Below, piece by piece: positions 42,872 to 52,332 of a stretch of 61,299 nt of DNA (positions are counted from its first letter, which is position 1; each line of letters starts with the position of its first letter). Both the position numbers and the translations under genes were made by a program. The notes under the pieces were generated by a model. That model saw only the letters and a list, made by a program, of their open reading frames with translations. It searched no databases and was not told where the DNA came from. The stretch is from Candidatus Avoscillospira avistercoris (lineage in GTDB: Bacteria; Bacillota; Clostridia; Oscillospirales; Oscillospiraceae): the NCBI GenBank assembly GCA_018716875.1, contig DVJJ01000050.1, positions 1 to 61,299 of the forward strand, read 5' to 3'.

Positions 42872-43819
42872 ATGCACGATATCATCGCCGTGGTGGGACC
42901 CACGGCATCGGGAAAAACGGGTCTGGCCATTGGGCTGGCCAAGGCGCTGGACGGCGAGGTGCTGTCCTGCGACTCCATGCAGCTCTACCGCCATATGGAC
43001 ATCGGCACCGCCACGCCTACGGCAGAGGAAATGGACGGCATCCCCCATCATATGATGAACGTCATTGACCCCGCCGAGGATTTTTCCGTCAGCCGCTATG
43101 TGGAGATGGCGGACCAATGTCTCCGGGACATTCTGGCGCGGGGGAAACGGGCCATTGTCTGCGGCGGCACGGGGCTGTATTTGGACAGCCTGCTGCTGGG
43201 CCGCTCCTTCGCCTGTCCCGCCACGGGGCACCGCCGCCGTCTGGAGGAGCAGGCGGCACGGGAGGGCATCGAACCCATTCGGGAGTTTTTACGCACCGTG
43301 GACCCGGATACTTATGCGCGCCTTCCCGCCGGAGACCACCGGCGCATCATCCGGGCTGCTGAGATCTATCTGGAAACCGGCATTACCATCACCGAACACA
43401 ACCGCCGAACCAAGCTGCTGCCGCCCCGCTACGAAGCCCGGTGGATTGGTCTGGATTTTGCAAACCGTGCCGCCCTCTATGCCCGCATCGACCGGCGGGT
43501 AGAGCTGATGATGGAGCAGGGTCTTCTGGAGGAAATCCAGGCCCTTCTGGACCGGGGCGTTCCGCCCACGGCCACCAGTCTCCAGGCCATCGGTTATAAA
43601 GAGCCTATGGCGGCGCTGCGGGGCGAGATCACCATGGCCGAAGCTGTGGCGAAGATTCAGCAGGAGTCCCGCCGCTACGCCAAACGGCAGCTGACGTGGT
43701 TCCGCCGCAACCCTGCCATCTCCTGGATTGTCCAACCTGACGAACCCGACGCCCATCAAACGCTGGAAACGGCGCTTCATCTGGTGAGGGACGGCATTTC
43801 GGGGGATTTCGCGCCATAG
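42872..43819 (+). CDS. miaA: tRNA dimethylallyltransferase MiaA
   Basis: 315 residues. P-loop VVGPTASGKTGLAIGLA, DSMQLYRHMDIGTA, PHHMMNVIDP and the GGTGLYLDSLL segment are typical. It transfers a dimethylallyl group to A37 of tRNAs reading codons starting with U; MiaB, four genes upstream, then adds the methylthio group. 13 bases after mutL. Confidence 0.98.
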   Translation: MHDIIAVVGPTASGKTGLAIGLAKALDGEVLSCDSMQLYRHMDIGTATPTAEEMDGIPHHMMNVIDPAEDFSVSRYVEMADQCLRDILARGKRAIVCGGTGLYLDSLLLGRSFACPATGHRRRLEEQAAREGIEPIREFLRTVDPDTYARLPAGDHRRIIRAAEIYLETGITITEHNRRTKLLPPRYEARWIGLDFANRAALYARIDRRVELMMEQGLLEEIQALLDRGVPPTATSLQAIGYKEPMAALRGEITMAEAVAKIQQESRRYAKRQLTWFRRNPAISWIVQPDEPDAHQTLETALHLVRDGISGDFAP

Positions 43820-43883
43820 AAATGGTAGATTATGGGTATCCCATTCCCGGCCCCAGGCCGGAACAGACAAAGGAGAGATACCC

Positions 43884-44123
43884 ATGCAACATCCCTACAA
43901 TTTACAGGAACAATTTCTCAAAGCCGTCCGCCGGGAGCAGTCCCAGGTCACCGTTTTTTTGATGAACGGCTTCCAGCTGCGCGGCGTCGTCACCGGCTAC
44001 GACAACTATGCCGTCATCATCCAGTCGGAGGGACGGCAGAACATGATTTACAAGCACGCAATATCCACGATTTCTCCCGCCGTTGCCGTGTCGCTGCGGG
44101 AGCAGACAACCCCCGCGCCGTGA
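43884..44123 (+). CDS. hfq: RNA chaperone Hfq
   Basis: 79 residues. Sm1 motif (VTVFLMNGFQLRGVVTGYDNY) and Sm2 motif (NMIYKHAISTISP) are complete; in the family YKHAIS is the Hfq-specific Sm2 motif. Short C-terminus as in other Firmicutes. It follows miaA, the same gene pair as in proteobacteria, with GGAGAG before the ATG. Confidence 0.97.
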   Translation: MQHPYNLQEQFLKAVRREQSQVTVFLMNGFQLRGVVTGYDNYAVIIQSEGRQNMIYKHAISTISPAVAVSLREQTTPAP

Positions 44124-44159
44124 CGCTTCACCCGGCCCGCGGGGTCGGAAGGAGTCTCC

Positions 44160-45395
44160 ATGAAGCTGCAACTACTGTCCAAATCCGGTAAATTCTACAA
44201 CCGTATCATCGTATTGATTGCCGTGGCAGCTCTACTGCTCTATGCGGGCTACATGGCACTGAACTATTTTCGAGATCCCCTGTCCACCATTCTCGCCGTG
44301 GAGGTCTCCGTCAGCGAAGGCCGTTCCGTGGAGGGCTGGGTGGTCCGGGAGGAGCAGCTCTTGACCTCTTCCAGCGCCATTACCGTTCCGGAGCGCAGCG
44401 AAGGGGAAAAGGTCGGCGCCGGTCAGGTGGTGGCCATGGGCTACAGCGATGCCGATGCCCAGACACGGCAGGATCAAATTGAACTCCTGTCGGCTCAGCT
44501 GGAACAGCTGACCTATGCCACCACCGTGGCCGCCGAAGCCGGCGACACCACCTCCCTGGACGACGCCGTCTTTCAGCAGTTGACGGCCTGGGCCAAACTG
44601 ACGGCCAGCCAGTCCCTTTCGGAGAGTGTAGACGTGAGCACAGCGCTCAAAGGTCTGATTCTCCGCCATGGCGCCGATGACGGCGCATTGACGGCCCTCA
44701 ACAGCCAGATTGCTCAGATCCAATCCCAGCTCACTTCCCTGGAAACCCAGGCCGTTGGCGACACCACCTCCATCAACGCCCCGGTGGCCGGCTACTTTTC
44801 CGCCGACGTGGACGGCTACGAGCAGGTGTTGACGCCGGAACTGCTGTCCACCATGTCCATAGCCCAGCTGGAATCCCTGGAGCCCACCGCCATCAGCAGC
44901 AACGCGTTCGGCCGCCTGATCACCAGTTCCCGCTGGTACTATGTGGCAGCGGTACCCACGGAAAACCTGAAGGAACTGGATGTGAACGACACCGCGACGG
45001 TCCAGTTTGCCATCAGCGGCAGCGAAAGCCTGCCCATGCAGGTGGAGCGTCTGGGCGACGACGAAAACGGCCAAAGCCTGTTGGTGCTGTCGTCGGAATC
45101 GTCTCTGCAATCGGTGACGCTGCTGCGCCGTCAGCAGGCCGACATCATTCTCCGGTCCCACCACGGCCTGCGGGTGCCCAAGGAGGCCATCCGCACCGAT
45201 GAGGCGGGCAACACCGGCGTCTATATTCTCGAAACCACCTCCGCCCAGTGGAAACCCGTCACTCTGCTCTATGACGACGGTGACAGCTATGTGGTGGCGC
45301 TGGATAAATCGGCCACGGACAATCTGTGGCCCGGCGACGAAATCATTGTCAATGCCAAAGAACTATACGATGGGAAGGTTGTGATCACCTCATGA
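44160..45395 (+). CDS. HlyD-like membrane fusion/adaptor protein
   Basis: 411 residues. One N-terminal membrane helix (IIVLIAVAALLLYAGYMAL), then an extracellular barrel/lipoyl-like part (VEGWVVREEQLL, EGEKVGAGQVVAMGY), coiled-coil stretches (about 95-200), a second lipoyl half (INAPVAGYFSADVDGYE), and beta-barrel domains with LRVPKEAIRTDEAGNTGVYI. This is the general shape of adaptor proteins of efflux systems, though no transporter gene lies next to it. In Clostridia a gene like this regularly precedes ylmE, and the ATG of ylmE overlaps its stop, suggesting a link with envelope or division. Confidence 0.82.
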   Translation: MKLQLLSKSGKFYNRIIVLIAVAALLLYAGYMALNYFRDPLSTILAVEVSVSEGRSVEGWVVREEQLLTSSSAITVPERSEGEKVGAGQVVAMGYSDADAQTRQDQIELLSAQLEQLTYATTVAAEAGDTTSLDDAVFQQLTAWAKLTASQSLSESVDVSTALKGLILRHGADDGALTALNSQIAQIQSQLTSLETQAVGDTTSINAPVAGYFSADVDGYEQVLTPELLSTMSIAQLESLEPTAISSNAFGRLITSSRWYYVAAVPTENLKELDVNDTATVQFAISGSESLPMQVERLGDDENGQSLLVLSSESSLQSVTLLRRQQADIILRSHHGLRVPKEAIRTDEAGNTGVYILETTSAQWKPVTLLYDDGDSYVVALDKSATDNLWPGDEIIVNAKELYDGKVVITS

Positions 45396-46084
45396 TCCAC
45401 GAAAATGTACAGACCATCCGGGCCGCCATGGCCCGGGCCGCCGAGGCCGCCGGCCGCGACCCCAAAGAAATTCTTCTGTGTGCCGCCACCAAGATGAACG
45501 ATGCCGACGCCGTCCGTCAGGCGGTGGCCGCCGGTGTGGACTGCTGCGGCGAAAACCGGGTCCAGGAGTTGTTGGAAAAGCAGCCCCAGGGCGCCTATGA
45601 AGGTGTACCCGTCCACTTTATCGGCCATTTGCAGACCAATAAGGTCAAGCAGGTGGTGGGCCGGGTGGACTGCATCCAGTCGGTGGACCGTCTGCCCCTG
45701 CTGGAGTGCATCCAGAAGGAGGCCGCCAAGCAGGGCATTGTCCAGGACATTCTGCTGGAGGTCAATGTGGGCGGCGAAGCCAGCAAATCGGGATTCACCG
45801 TGGAAGAAGCCGCCGCCGTGGCGGCCCGGATGGGCGAATTTCCCGCCGTTCACCTGCGCGGACTCATGGCAATTCCCCCCATCAGCCAAAATCCGGGGGA
45901 TAATTGCAAGTTTTTTGCACAAATGCGCAACCTTTTTGTTGACATTAAGGGGAAAAAGTGCGACAATGTCTCTATGGACTGCCTATCTATGGGTATGTCG
46001 GACGATTTCACCGACGCCATCGCTGAGGGCAGTACCATGATACGCGTGGGCACCGCTATTTTTGGCGCCCGTCACTATGGATAA
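45392..46084 (+). CDS. ylmE: YggS/YlmE-family PLP homeostasis protein
   Basis: 230 residues; ATG 45392 overlaps the previous stop by four bases. PLP-binding barrel: LCAATKMNDADAV with the PLP lysine, CGENRVQELLEK, HFIGHLQTNKVK, and the SMGMSDDFTDAIAEGST phosphate region. Family members balance B6 vitamers and amino-acid pools without known catalysis. Usual neighbour of sepF. Confidence 0.96.
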   Translation: MIHENVQTIRAAMARAAEAAGRDPKEILLCAATKMNDADAVRQAVAAGVDCCGENRVQELLEKQPQGAYEGVPVHFIGHLQTNKVKQVVGRVDCIQSVDRLPLLECIQKEAAKQGIVQDILLEVNVGGEASKSGFTVEEAAAVAARMGEFPAVHLRGLMAIPPISQNPGDNCKFFAQMRNLFVDIKGKKCDNVSMDCLSMGMSDDFTDAIAEGSTMIRVGTAIFGARHYG

Positions 46085-46125
46085 GATAACGTGGATCGTT
46101 TTTACTAATAGGAGGATTTTGCAAC

Positions 46126-46629
46126 ATGCGTTTTATGGACGAACTCAAGCGTTTAGCCAAGCCCTTTTCCGAGGACTCGGAGGACTTTGACAATTACGAT
46201 GACGGACTCAACGACGAGACTCCCAACGTGCCCCCTGTCTCCAAGGCTTCTGTGGCCCCGGCTTACGATATGAACGATCTGGGTCTCGGTTCCGCCACTG
46301 CCACGGTCAACAACGACACCCGCAGCAATAAAGTCGTCAGCATCCACCCTACGGTGCAGATGCAGGTCATTCTGGTCAAGCCCGAGTCCTTTGACACCGT
46401 TACCGAAATCGCCGAGCACCTGCGGGCCAAGCACGCTGTGGTGCTGAACTTGGAGAAGACAGACGCCGCCATCGCCCGCCGCCTGGTGGATTTTCTCTCC
46501 GGTTGTGCCTACGCTCTCGACGGCAAGATCAAGAAAATCGCCATTTCCACCTATCTGATTACACCCTATAATGTGGATATCATCGGGGATGTCATCGATC
46601 AGCTGGAAAACAACGGCGTATACCTGTAA
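46126..46629 (+). CDS. sepF: Cell division protein SepF
   Basis: 167 residues. Short amphipathic N-terminus (MRFMDELKRLAKPF) for membrane binding, an acidic linker, then the SepF fold (VILVKPESFDTVTEIAEHLRA, VVLNLEKTDAAIARRLVDFLSGCAYAL, YLITPYNVDI). It anchors FtsZ filaments to the membrane. GGAGG upstream. Confidence 0.97.
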   Translation: MRFMDELKRLAKPFSEDSEDFDNYDDGLNDETPNVPPVSKASVAPAYDMNDLGLGSATATVNNDTRSNKVVSIHPTVQMQVILVKPESFDTVTEIAEHLRAKHAVVLNLEKTDAAIARRLVDFLSGCAYALDGKIKKIAISTYLITPYNVDIIGDVIDQLENNGVYL

Positions 46630-46651
46630 TCGCTGAAAGGAGCTCTGCCCT

Positions 46652-47392
46652 GTGTTTACCCCTCAGGAGATCGAAGAAAAAACATTTGTCAAAGCCGTAT
46701 TCGGCGGCTATGACATGGCCAGCGTCGATGAATTTCTCGAGCCGCTGACCGAGGATTACATTGCTCTGTACAAGGAGAATGCTGTCCTGAAAAGCAAGAT
46801 GAAAATTCTGGTGGAAAAGCTGGAAGAGTACCGTACCCAGGAAGACAGCATGAAAAAGGCCCTGGTGGCCGCTCAGAAGACCTCCGATACCATGGTGGCC
46901 GAAGCGGAAAAGAAATGTGCCCAGCTGACCAGCCAGGCGGAAAACATCGTCCGCACCAAGATTCAGGAGTCTCAGCAGCAGATCAGCGCCGAAGAGGACC
47001 GCATTGAGCGCGCCAAGCAGGCCGCCCGGAACTTTATCGAGATCATCGAGAAGGATGTGGCCCGTCATCTGGACCTGCTGAACAATCTCAAGCTTATGAA
47101 TCTGGGTCCCCAGCCCTCCGCCTCCTCCTTTGACTTCCACGCCGAGCCCCAGGCTCCCAAGACGGAGACTGTGGAGCCCATTACCGTTCAGTTGCCCATC
47201 GGCAAAATCCGTGAGGCCGAAGCCCAACAGGAGAGCGAGGCCGAAGAGATTGCCCATCAGATTGAGCAAAACCTGGAAAAGGTCATTGGTCCCAGCGACG
47301 ACGGCGATTTGGAAAAAACCCGTGTCGCCCATAAAAACGACAAGTTCGCTGACTTACAGTTCGGCAAGAACTTCTCCCCCGACCGGGAGTAA
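46652..47392 (+). CDS. divIVA: DivIVA-domain protein
   Basis: 246 residues from GTG 46652 (AAAGGAG upstream). N-terminal crossed-loop (MFTPQEIEEKTFVKAVFGGYD, DEFLEPLTEDYIALYKEN) binds negatively curved membrane; a long coiled coil follows (about 35-155). The C-terminus is a Glu/Gln-rich tail of about 80 residues. Organises division and polar growth; it completes the ylmE-sepF-divIVA cluster. Confidence 0.95.
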   Translation: MFTPQEIEEKTFVKAVFGGYDMASVDEFLEPLTEDYIALYKENAVLKSKMKILVEKLEEYRTQEDSMKKALVAAQKTSDTMVAEAEKKCAQLTSQAENIVRTKIQESQQQISAEEDRIERAKQAARNFIEIIEKDVARHLDLLNNLKLMNLGPQPSASSFDFHAEPQAPKTETVEPITVQLPIGKIREAEAQQESEAEEIAHQIEQNLEKVIGPSDDGDLEKTRVAHKNDKFADLQFGKNFSPDRE

Positions 47393-47408
47393 TTGCAGAG
47401 TGAAAATC

Positions 47409-47442
47409 GAGGCGCTGCCCTGGAGCAGCGCCTCGGTTTTTT
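47409..47442 (+). terminator. Terminator after divIVA
   Basis: GAGGCGCTGC (47409-47418) pairs with GCAGCGCCTC (47425-47434), then GG and six T. Confidence 0.92.
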
Positions 47443-47496
47443 GTTTCCGCTGTTTGGCGGTTACCAGAAGTTCGGCAGGCACGCCCAGTTGATCTC

Positions 47497-47704
47497 GTAG
47501 GGCGGGACCTGCGTGTCCCGCCGTGCGGCAGCCCCTGGCTGTTACTGGACAGCACCGGGGCGAATCCGCATCCACATTCGTAGGGCGCGGCATCCCTGAC
47601 GCGCCCCTGGCACACTCTGTCCGGGGCCGTCAAGGATGCCGACCCCTACGTTGTTGTTGGCCGATGGTGCATACCAGCGGCGGGACACATAGGTCCCGCC
47701 CTAC
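47497..47704. repeat. 208-bp nested inverted-repeat element (MITE/REP-like)
   Basis: Terminal inverted repeats of 26 bases, 47497-47522 and 47679-47704, match at 24 positions (both begin GTAGGGCGGGACCT when read inwards). Inside it is a second inverted pair, 47580-47610 against 47621-47649, both reading GTAGGG...CGGCATCC.TGACG. No coding capacity. The whole intergenic region 47393-47794 has no gene; besides this element it holds the two terminators. Confidence 0.75.
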
Positions 47705-47761
47705 AAATACAATTCAGGCCCCCCATACTGTACTTCGCATAACCACCATACCGTGAAACAA

Positions 47762-47786
47762 GGCGCGCTGCCGTTAGCAGCGCGCC
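47762..47786 (-). terminator. Terminator of the CorC/HlyC-type transporter gene
   Basis: GGCGCGCTGC (47762-47771) pairs with GCAGCGCGCC (47777-47786); on the minus strand a TTGTTT follows. Confidence 0.75.
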
Positions 47787-47794
47787 CATAAACT

Positions 47795-49096
47795 TTATTT
47801 CTCGGATTTACCGTTTTTCTTGCCGTTTTTTGTCTCTTCGTCGGCTTCTACCTCCAGGACACGGACCTGAATTTCCATGACCCGGCGGTGTTCCACCTTG
47901 GTAACCGTGACGTCCAGACCCTCAGCCTGGAAGTGGTCTCCAATCTCCGGCACCCGGCCCACCTGTTCCATGACCCAGCCGGACACGGTGACAGCGTCGG
48001 AATCGTCGTTGCCTTTGACTGAAAACAGATCATACAGGTCATCCAGGTCGGCGGTACAGCCGATAAGGTAGCTGCCGTCCTCCTGCTTCCGGAACAGCTC
48101 CACTACTTCGTCGTGTTCGTCCCAGATCTCGCCCACCAGTTCCTCCATGATGTCCTCCATGGTCACAATGCCTTCCGTACCGCCGTATTCATCGACGACG
48201 ACGGCCATATGGGCTTTGTTCCGCTGGAGCATCCGCAGCAGTTCGGAAATCTTGGTGGTACCAGTGGTGTACTGGATGGGGGCCTTCAAATGGAAGATAT
48301 CGCTGAGGCCACGGTAACGGGCCGCGTAAAAGTCCTTCTCATGAATGAGGCCAATGATATTATCGATGTTGTCGTGATAGATGGGCAGACGGGAATATCC
48401 GCTTTCCACAAACAGCCGTGCCACCTCTTCCACGGTGGCGGTGTCCTCGGCTGCCACCAGGTCCACACGGGGCGTCAGGATTTCCGACACCTCCAGATCA
48501 CTGAACTCGATGGCGTTGCGGATCAGATCGCTCTCGTGCTCGTCGAGACCGCCCTCATTCTCCGCCTGATCGACCATGCCCACCAGTTCCTCTTCGGTAA
48601 TGCCGTCATCGCCGTTGTTGCGGAATACCAGCGACAGGAGCTTTTTCCACACGGTAAACAGGAAATTGGCCGGGGTCAGAATCCAGGTGAAGAACCGCAG
48701 CAGCGGTGTGGCAAACATGGCCCAGGCTTCGGGGTTCTCCTTGGCCAGGCTCTTGGGGGAGACCTCACCGAAGATCAGAATGACAACGGTGAGCACGGTG
48801 GCGGAAACCGTAGGGCCGCGGGTCTCGCCGATCAGCCGGATAAACAGCACGGCGCCGATGGTGGTAGCCACGTTGTTGACGATGTTGTTGCCGATGAGAA
48901 TGGTGGAGAGCAGCTTGTCGTAATCCTCCGCCAGCGCCATCGTTTTGGCGGCCCGGCGGTCGCCGTTTTCGGCGCGGTTTTTCAGACGGATGCGGTTGAG
49001 CGATGTAAAGGCCGTTTCTGTGGCGGAAAAATAGCCGGACATGGCGACCAGGGCCAACAGGGCCACGATCATCACTAAATTACCTGTACTGTCCAT
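47795..49096 (-). CDS. CNNM/CorC-type transporter (hemolysin-family protein)
   Basis: 433 residues. N-terminal DUF21/CNNM domain with three to four membrane helices ([19 protein letters not shown] after helix 1), then a CBS pair ([39 protein letters not shown]), and a C-terminal CorC_HlyC domain ([20 protein letters not shown]). Members export or sense magnesium/cobalt. The short Lys-rich C-terminus is unremarkable. Single gene. Confidence 0.93.
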   Translation of the reverse strand: MDSTGNLVMIVALLALVAMSGYFSATETAFTSLNRIRLKNRAENGDRRAAKTMALAEDYDKLLSTILIGNNIVNNVATTIGAVLFIRLIGETRGPTVSATVLTVVILIFGEVSPKSLAKENPEAWAMFATPLLRFFTWILTPANFLFTVWKKLLSLVFRNNGDDGITEEELVGMVDQAENEGGLDEHESDLIRNAIEFSDLEVSEILTPRVDLVAAEDTATVEEVARLFVESGYSRLPIYHDNIDNIIGLIHEKDFYAARYRGLSDIFHLKAPIQYTTGTTKISELLRMLQRNKAHMAVVVDEYGGTEGIVTMEDIMEELVGEIWDEHDEVVELFRKQEDGSYLIGCTADLDDLYDLFSVKGNDDSDAVTVSGWVMEQVGRVPEIGDHFQAEGLDVTVTKVEHRRVMEIQVRVLEVEADEETKNGKKNGKSEK

Positions 49097-49160
49097 TTGG
49101 GACGAATCAACTCTACTTTCATCATAAAATTTATCAGCATGACAAGCACTGATATGGTTT

Positions 49161-50123
49161 TTAGTTTATCACATCATTCTCCCCATTGTAAAGGGAGAAT
49201 TCCGAAACCTTCGGCTGTTCCCGGTGGGCAAAATAGGCACGGGTCTGGTCGGCATTCAACAAAATCGCCTGCCGGAGCTGGTCTAACCCATCAAATTTCT
49301 GCTCTGGGCGAAGAAATTCATAAAAATCGACCCGAACTTCCCGGTCATATAAATTTCCTGTAAAATCCAGCAGCCACGGTTCCACAGTCACCGCGCCCAC
49401 ACCGTCCACCGTGGGCCGGACGCCCACATTGGCCACGGCGGCATAGGACCGCTCCCCCACCCAAACCCGGGTGGCATAGACGCCGTAGGCCGGAGCCAAA
49501 ACGCCGTCGGGCAGCAGCAGGTTGGCCGTGGGGGTACCCAGCTGGCGGCCCAGCTGGCGGCCGTGGACCACCCGGCCCGTCAGACAGTGGGGATGGCCCA
49601 GCAGTTCATTGGCCCCGGCCACGTCGCCCCGCTCCAACAAAGCGCGAATGCGGGTGGAGGACACGGCGCTGCCGCCAATCTCCACCTTGGGAATCACGTC
49701 GCAGCCCATCCCCAACCGGGTACACAGCTGTTGGAGCCGGACGGCGTCGCCTTCGCCCCGCCATCCAAACCGATGGTCTTCGCCGCAGACCACATGGACC
49801 GCCCCATACTGCCGGTGCAGCAAATCGCTGACGTAGGACCGCCACGGCATCTGAGCCGTCTCCCGGTCAAAGGGACAGATCAGCACCTCGTCCATACCGT
49901 ACAGCCGCACCATCAGGCCCGCCCGCTCCTCCGGCGTACTGAGCAGTGAGACCGCCCGGCCGCCCAGCACCGACGCCGGATGGTGGTCAAAGGTCACCGC
50001 CGCCGCGGGCAGTCCCAGCCGGTCCGCCACCTGGCGGGCCCTGGCCAGCAGGGCCCCGTGACCTCGATGGACGCCGTCAAAAAATCCAATGGCAATGACA
50101 CGTTGTAGTTCCAATGGCGTCAC
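49161..50123 (-). CDS. ribF: Bifunctional riboflavin kinase/FMN adenylyltransferase
   Basis: 320 residues from GTG 50123, which overlaps the truB stop (GTGA). FAD synthetase half: IAIGFFDGVHRGHGALL, VVCGEDHRFGWRG and AVSSTRIRALLERGD. Riboflavin kinase half: GRQLGTPTANLLLPDG with GVYATRVWVG and NVGVRPTV. The N-terminus is about 15 residues shorter than usual, ahead of the first strand, which should not affect the active site. Last gene of the nusA-infB operon. Confidence 0.96.
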   Translation of the reverse strand: MTPLELQRVIAIGFFDGVHRGHGALLARARQVADRLGLPAAAVTFDHHPASVLGGRAVSLLSTPEERAGLMVRLYGMDEVLICPFDRETAQMPWRSYVSDLLHRQYGAVHVVCGEDHRFGWRGEGDAVRLQQLCTRLGMGCDVIPKVEIGGSAVSSTRIRALLERGDVAGANELLGHPHCLTGRVVHGRQLGRQLGTPTANLLLPDGVLAPAYGVYATRVWVGERSYAAVANVGVRPTVDGVGAVTVEPWLLDFTGNLYDREVRVDFYEFLRPEQKFDGLDQLRQAILLNADQTRAYFAHREQPKVSEFSLYNGENDVIN

Positions 50124-50977
50124 ACCTCAAAAAAACTTTTTTCTGTCCAGAGTTTTCCCTTCCGGAACCGACCCACCATAAGGAATTCCCCGTCAGGACC
50201 GTAGACGCGGCAGCGGCTCCGGCCCTCCATGGCAATGGCCGCGCCGTTGCGGCAGGGCTTCACCTGCTCCGCTGTCAGCGTCACCGCCGGCAGGTCGGCA
50301 AAGAGACTGTCCACGGGCCGCAAATACTGTTCCGGATGCTCCGCAGCAATCAGGGTTTCCAGGGGGATACTGTCAGCCAGCGTAAAACAGCCGGCTCTGG
50401 TTCGCCGCAGACTGGACATACAACCGCCGCAGCCCAGGGCCGTGCCAATGTCGTGGCACAGGGTACGGATATATGTTCCCTTGGAGCAGAGGACCTCCAG
50501 CCGCAGCTCCTCCCCCTCCAGCAGACGCAGGCTATGAATGGTGATGCGGCGGGGCTTCCGCTCGATCTCTTTTCCCTGGCGGGCCAGCTGGTACAGCTTT
50601 TGACCGTTAATTTTCACCGCCGAATACATGGGCGGAATCTGGTCAATCTCCCCGGTGAACTGGGACAGTATCGCTTCCACATCGGCTCGGCTTACGGTGA
50701 CGGGATGTTCCTCCAGCGTCTCGCCGGTGGTGTCCTGGGTGTTGGTGACACGGCCCAGGCACAGGCCCGCTTCATAGCCCTTTTCCGCCGATTCAAAAAA
50801 CTCCACGGCCCGGGTGGCCCGACCCACAAACACCGGCAGAACGCCGGTGGCCATGGGGTCCAGGGTGCCGCCGTGGCCAATACGCTTTTGGTGGAATACG
50901 CCCCGCAGCTTGGCCGTCACGTCCTGGGACGTCCAGCCCTGGGGCTTGTCCACAATGACAATGCCGTTTGCCGCCAT
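50120..50977 (-). CDS. truB: tRNA pseudouridine-55 synthase TruB
   Basis: 285 residues from ATG 50977 (GAGGTG ribosome site; GTG 50983 is the alternative). Catalytic Asp in HGGTLDPMATGVLPV, KPQGWTSQDV, and MYSAVKINGQKLYQLARQG are typical; the PUA-like tail is short. Makes pseudouridine 55 in the T-loop of tRNAs. Two bases separate it from the nrnA stop. Confidence 0.97.
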   Translation of the reverse strand: MAANGIVIVDKPQGWTSQDVTAKLRGVFHQKRIGHGGTLDPMATGVLPVFVGRATRAVEFFESAEKGYEAGLCLGRVTNTQDTTGETLEEHPVTVSRADVEAILSQFTGEIDQIPPMYSAVKINGQKLYQLARQGKEIERKPRRITIHSLRLLEGEELRLEVLCSKGTYIRTLCHDIGTALGCGGCMSSLRRTRAGCFTLADSIPLETLIAAEHPEQYLRPVDSLFADLPAVTLTAEQVKPCRNGAAIAMEGRSRCRVYGPDGEFLMVGRFRKGKLWTEKSFFEV

Positions 50978-50979
50978 GG

Positions 50980-51930
50980 TCACACCTCAATGCCTTCGGC
51001 CCGCAGGGCGTCCAGCACCATGGCCCGGACCTCCTCATAGGAAGCCGTCACCGTGGCGCCTGCCGCCGCCTTGTGGCCGCCGCCGCCCAGGTGGGCGCAG
51101 ATGGCTGACGCGTTGGCACAGCTGGCCGTCCGCAGCGACACCTTTTGCTGCCCGTCGGCCTGCTCCCGGATGGTGATGCCGATCTGCACACCGGACACGT
51201 TGCGGGAGAAGCCGGAAATGGAGTCCAGTTCCTCCTCCCGCAGCCCCAATTCCTCCATCCAGGACAGGGGAATGTGACAGAGCGCCACCTTGCCGTCAGC
51301 AAAAAATTCCAGGCTGTCGGTGAGACGGGATTCCAGACGCAGACGGGAAATGGACCGGGTGCCGAAAAACTCCTTGTTGATGGGGTAGGCCTCACAGCCC
51401 GCGTCAATCAGTTCCGCCGCCACGCGCAGGGTGTTGGCGGTGGTGTTGGCGTACTGGAAGCAGCCGGTATCTGTGGATACAGCCAGATAGAGGGCCGAAG
51501 CCATGTCCGCCGTCAGATGCACATGCAATTCCCGCAGAATGCCGTAGATCAATTCGCCGCAGGCGGCCAAATCCGGCTCCACACAGGCACAGTGGGCAAA
51601 GCCCGTATTGGAGCCGTGGTGATCCAACGCCAGCTGGATCTTCCCAGCCAGGGGCCGGGCGTTATCCGGCAGCAGGGATTCCGAGGCAATGTCCACAGAG
51701 ACAATGGTATCATCGGTGGCGGGTTCCTCGCAGAGCAGCCCGTCATACCACTGGGCATAACGGGGGCCAAACTGGGGGTTGGAGAGAATGTGGGCCGTCT
51801 TGCCCAAACTCCGCAGACCGCGGCACAATCCCACGGCACAGCCGATGGTGTCACCGTCGGGGTTGCGGTGGGTCAGAATGCAGAAGTGGTCATGGGCCAG
51901 CAGCCACGCTGCGGCTTCACTCCTCGTCAT
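50980..51930 (-). CDS. nrnA: Bifunctional oligoribonuclease/PAP phosphatase (DHH)
   Basis: 316 residues. ATG 51930 overlaps the rbfA stop by 14 bases; the longer frame has no start signal. The DHH domain has ILTHRNPDGDTIGCAVGL, SVDIAS, LALDHHGSNTGFA and DTGCFQYANT. The DHHA1 domain ends with CAHLGGGGHKAAAGAT. It degrades nano-RNA and pAp. The same operon position as in other Firmicutes. Confidence 0.95.
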   Translation of the reverse strand: MTRSEAAAWLLAHDHFCILTHRNPDGDTIGCAVGLCRGLRSLGKTAHILSNPQFGPRYAQWYDGLLCEEPATDDTIVSVDIASESLLPDNARPLAGKIQLALDHHGSNTGFAHCACVEPDLAACGELIYGILRELHVHLTADMASALYLAVSTDTGCFQYANTTANTLRVAAELIDAGCEAYPINKEFFGTRSISRLRLESRLTDSLEFFADGKVALCHIPLSWMEELGLREEELDSISGFSRNVSGVQIGITIREQADGQQKVSLRTASCANASAICAHLGGGGHKAAAGATVTASYEEVRAMVLDALRAEGIEV

Positions 51931-52291
51931 GGCGTTCCCCCCTCTGCTCCTCCTGGTCGTGGAGCTTGGCAATGAGATCAAAAATGTGTGCGCCGTGCTC
52001 AATGGAGTCGTCCAGCTCAAAGACCAGCTCCGGCGTATAGCGCAGCTGGAGCCGGTTGCCGATCTCCCGGCGCAGGAAGCCGCCGGCGGACTTGAGGCCC
52101 TTTAAAACATCGCGGCTCCGCTCCTTTTCCAGAACGCTGATATAGACCTTGGCATAGCGGAGATCACCGGTGGTCTCCACACGGGTCACGGAGATCATGG
52201 CCTGGACGCGGGGGTCCTTCAGCGTGCGCAGCAAATCGGCCAGCTCCCGCTGGATCTCCTCGTTGATTCTTCCGATGCGATTGGATGCCAT
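51917..52291 (-). CDS. rbfA: Ribosome-binding factor A
   Basis: 124 residues from ATG 52291, which follows AAGGAGGT; the longer frame runs through the repeats upstream. RNRIGRINEEI-type N-terminus (SNRIGRINEEIQRELADLL), VQAMISVTRVETTGDLRYAKVYISV, and LRYTPELVFELDDSIEHG are the KH-fold signature. Aids 16S 5'-end maturation. Confidence 0.97.
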   Translation of the reverse strand: MASNRIGRINEEIQRELADLLRTLKDPRVQAMISVTRVETTGDLRYAKVYISVLEKERSRDVLKGLKSAGGFLRREIGNRLQLRYTPELVFELDDSIEHGAHIFDLIAKLHDQEEQRGERHDEE

Positions 52292-52332
52292 AGTAATGGA
52301 CCTCCTTAGAAACGATGATACCGCACCGTGTC

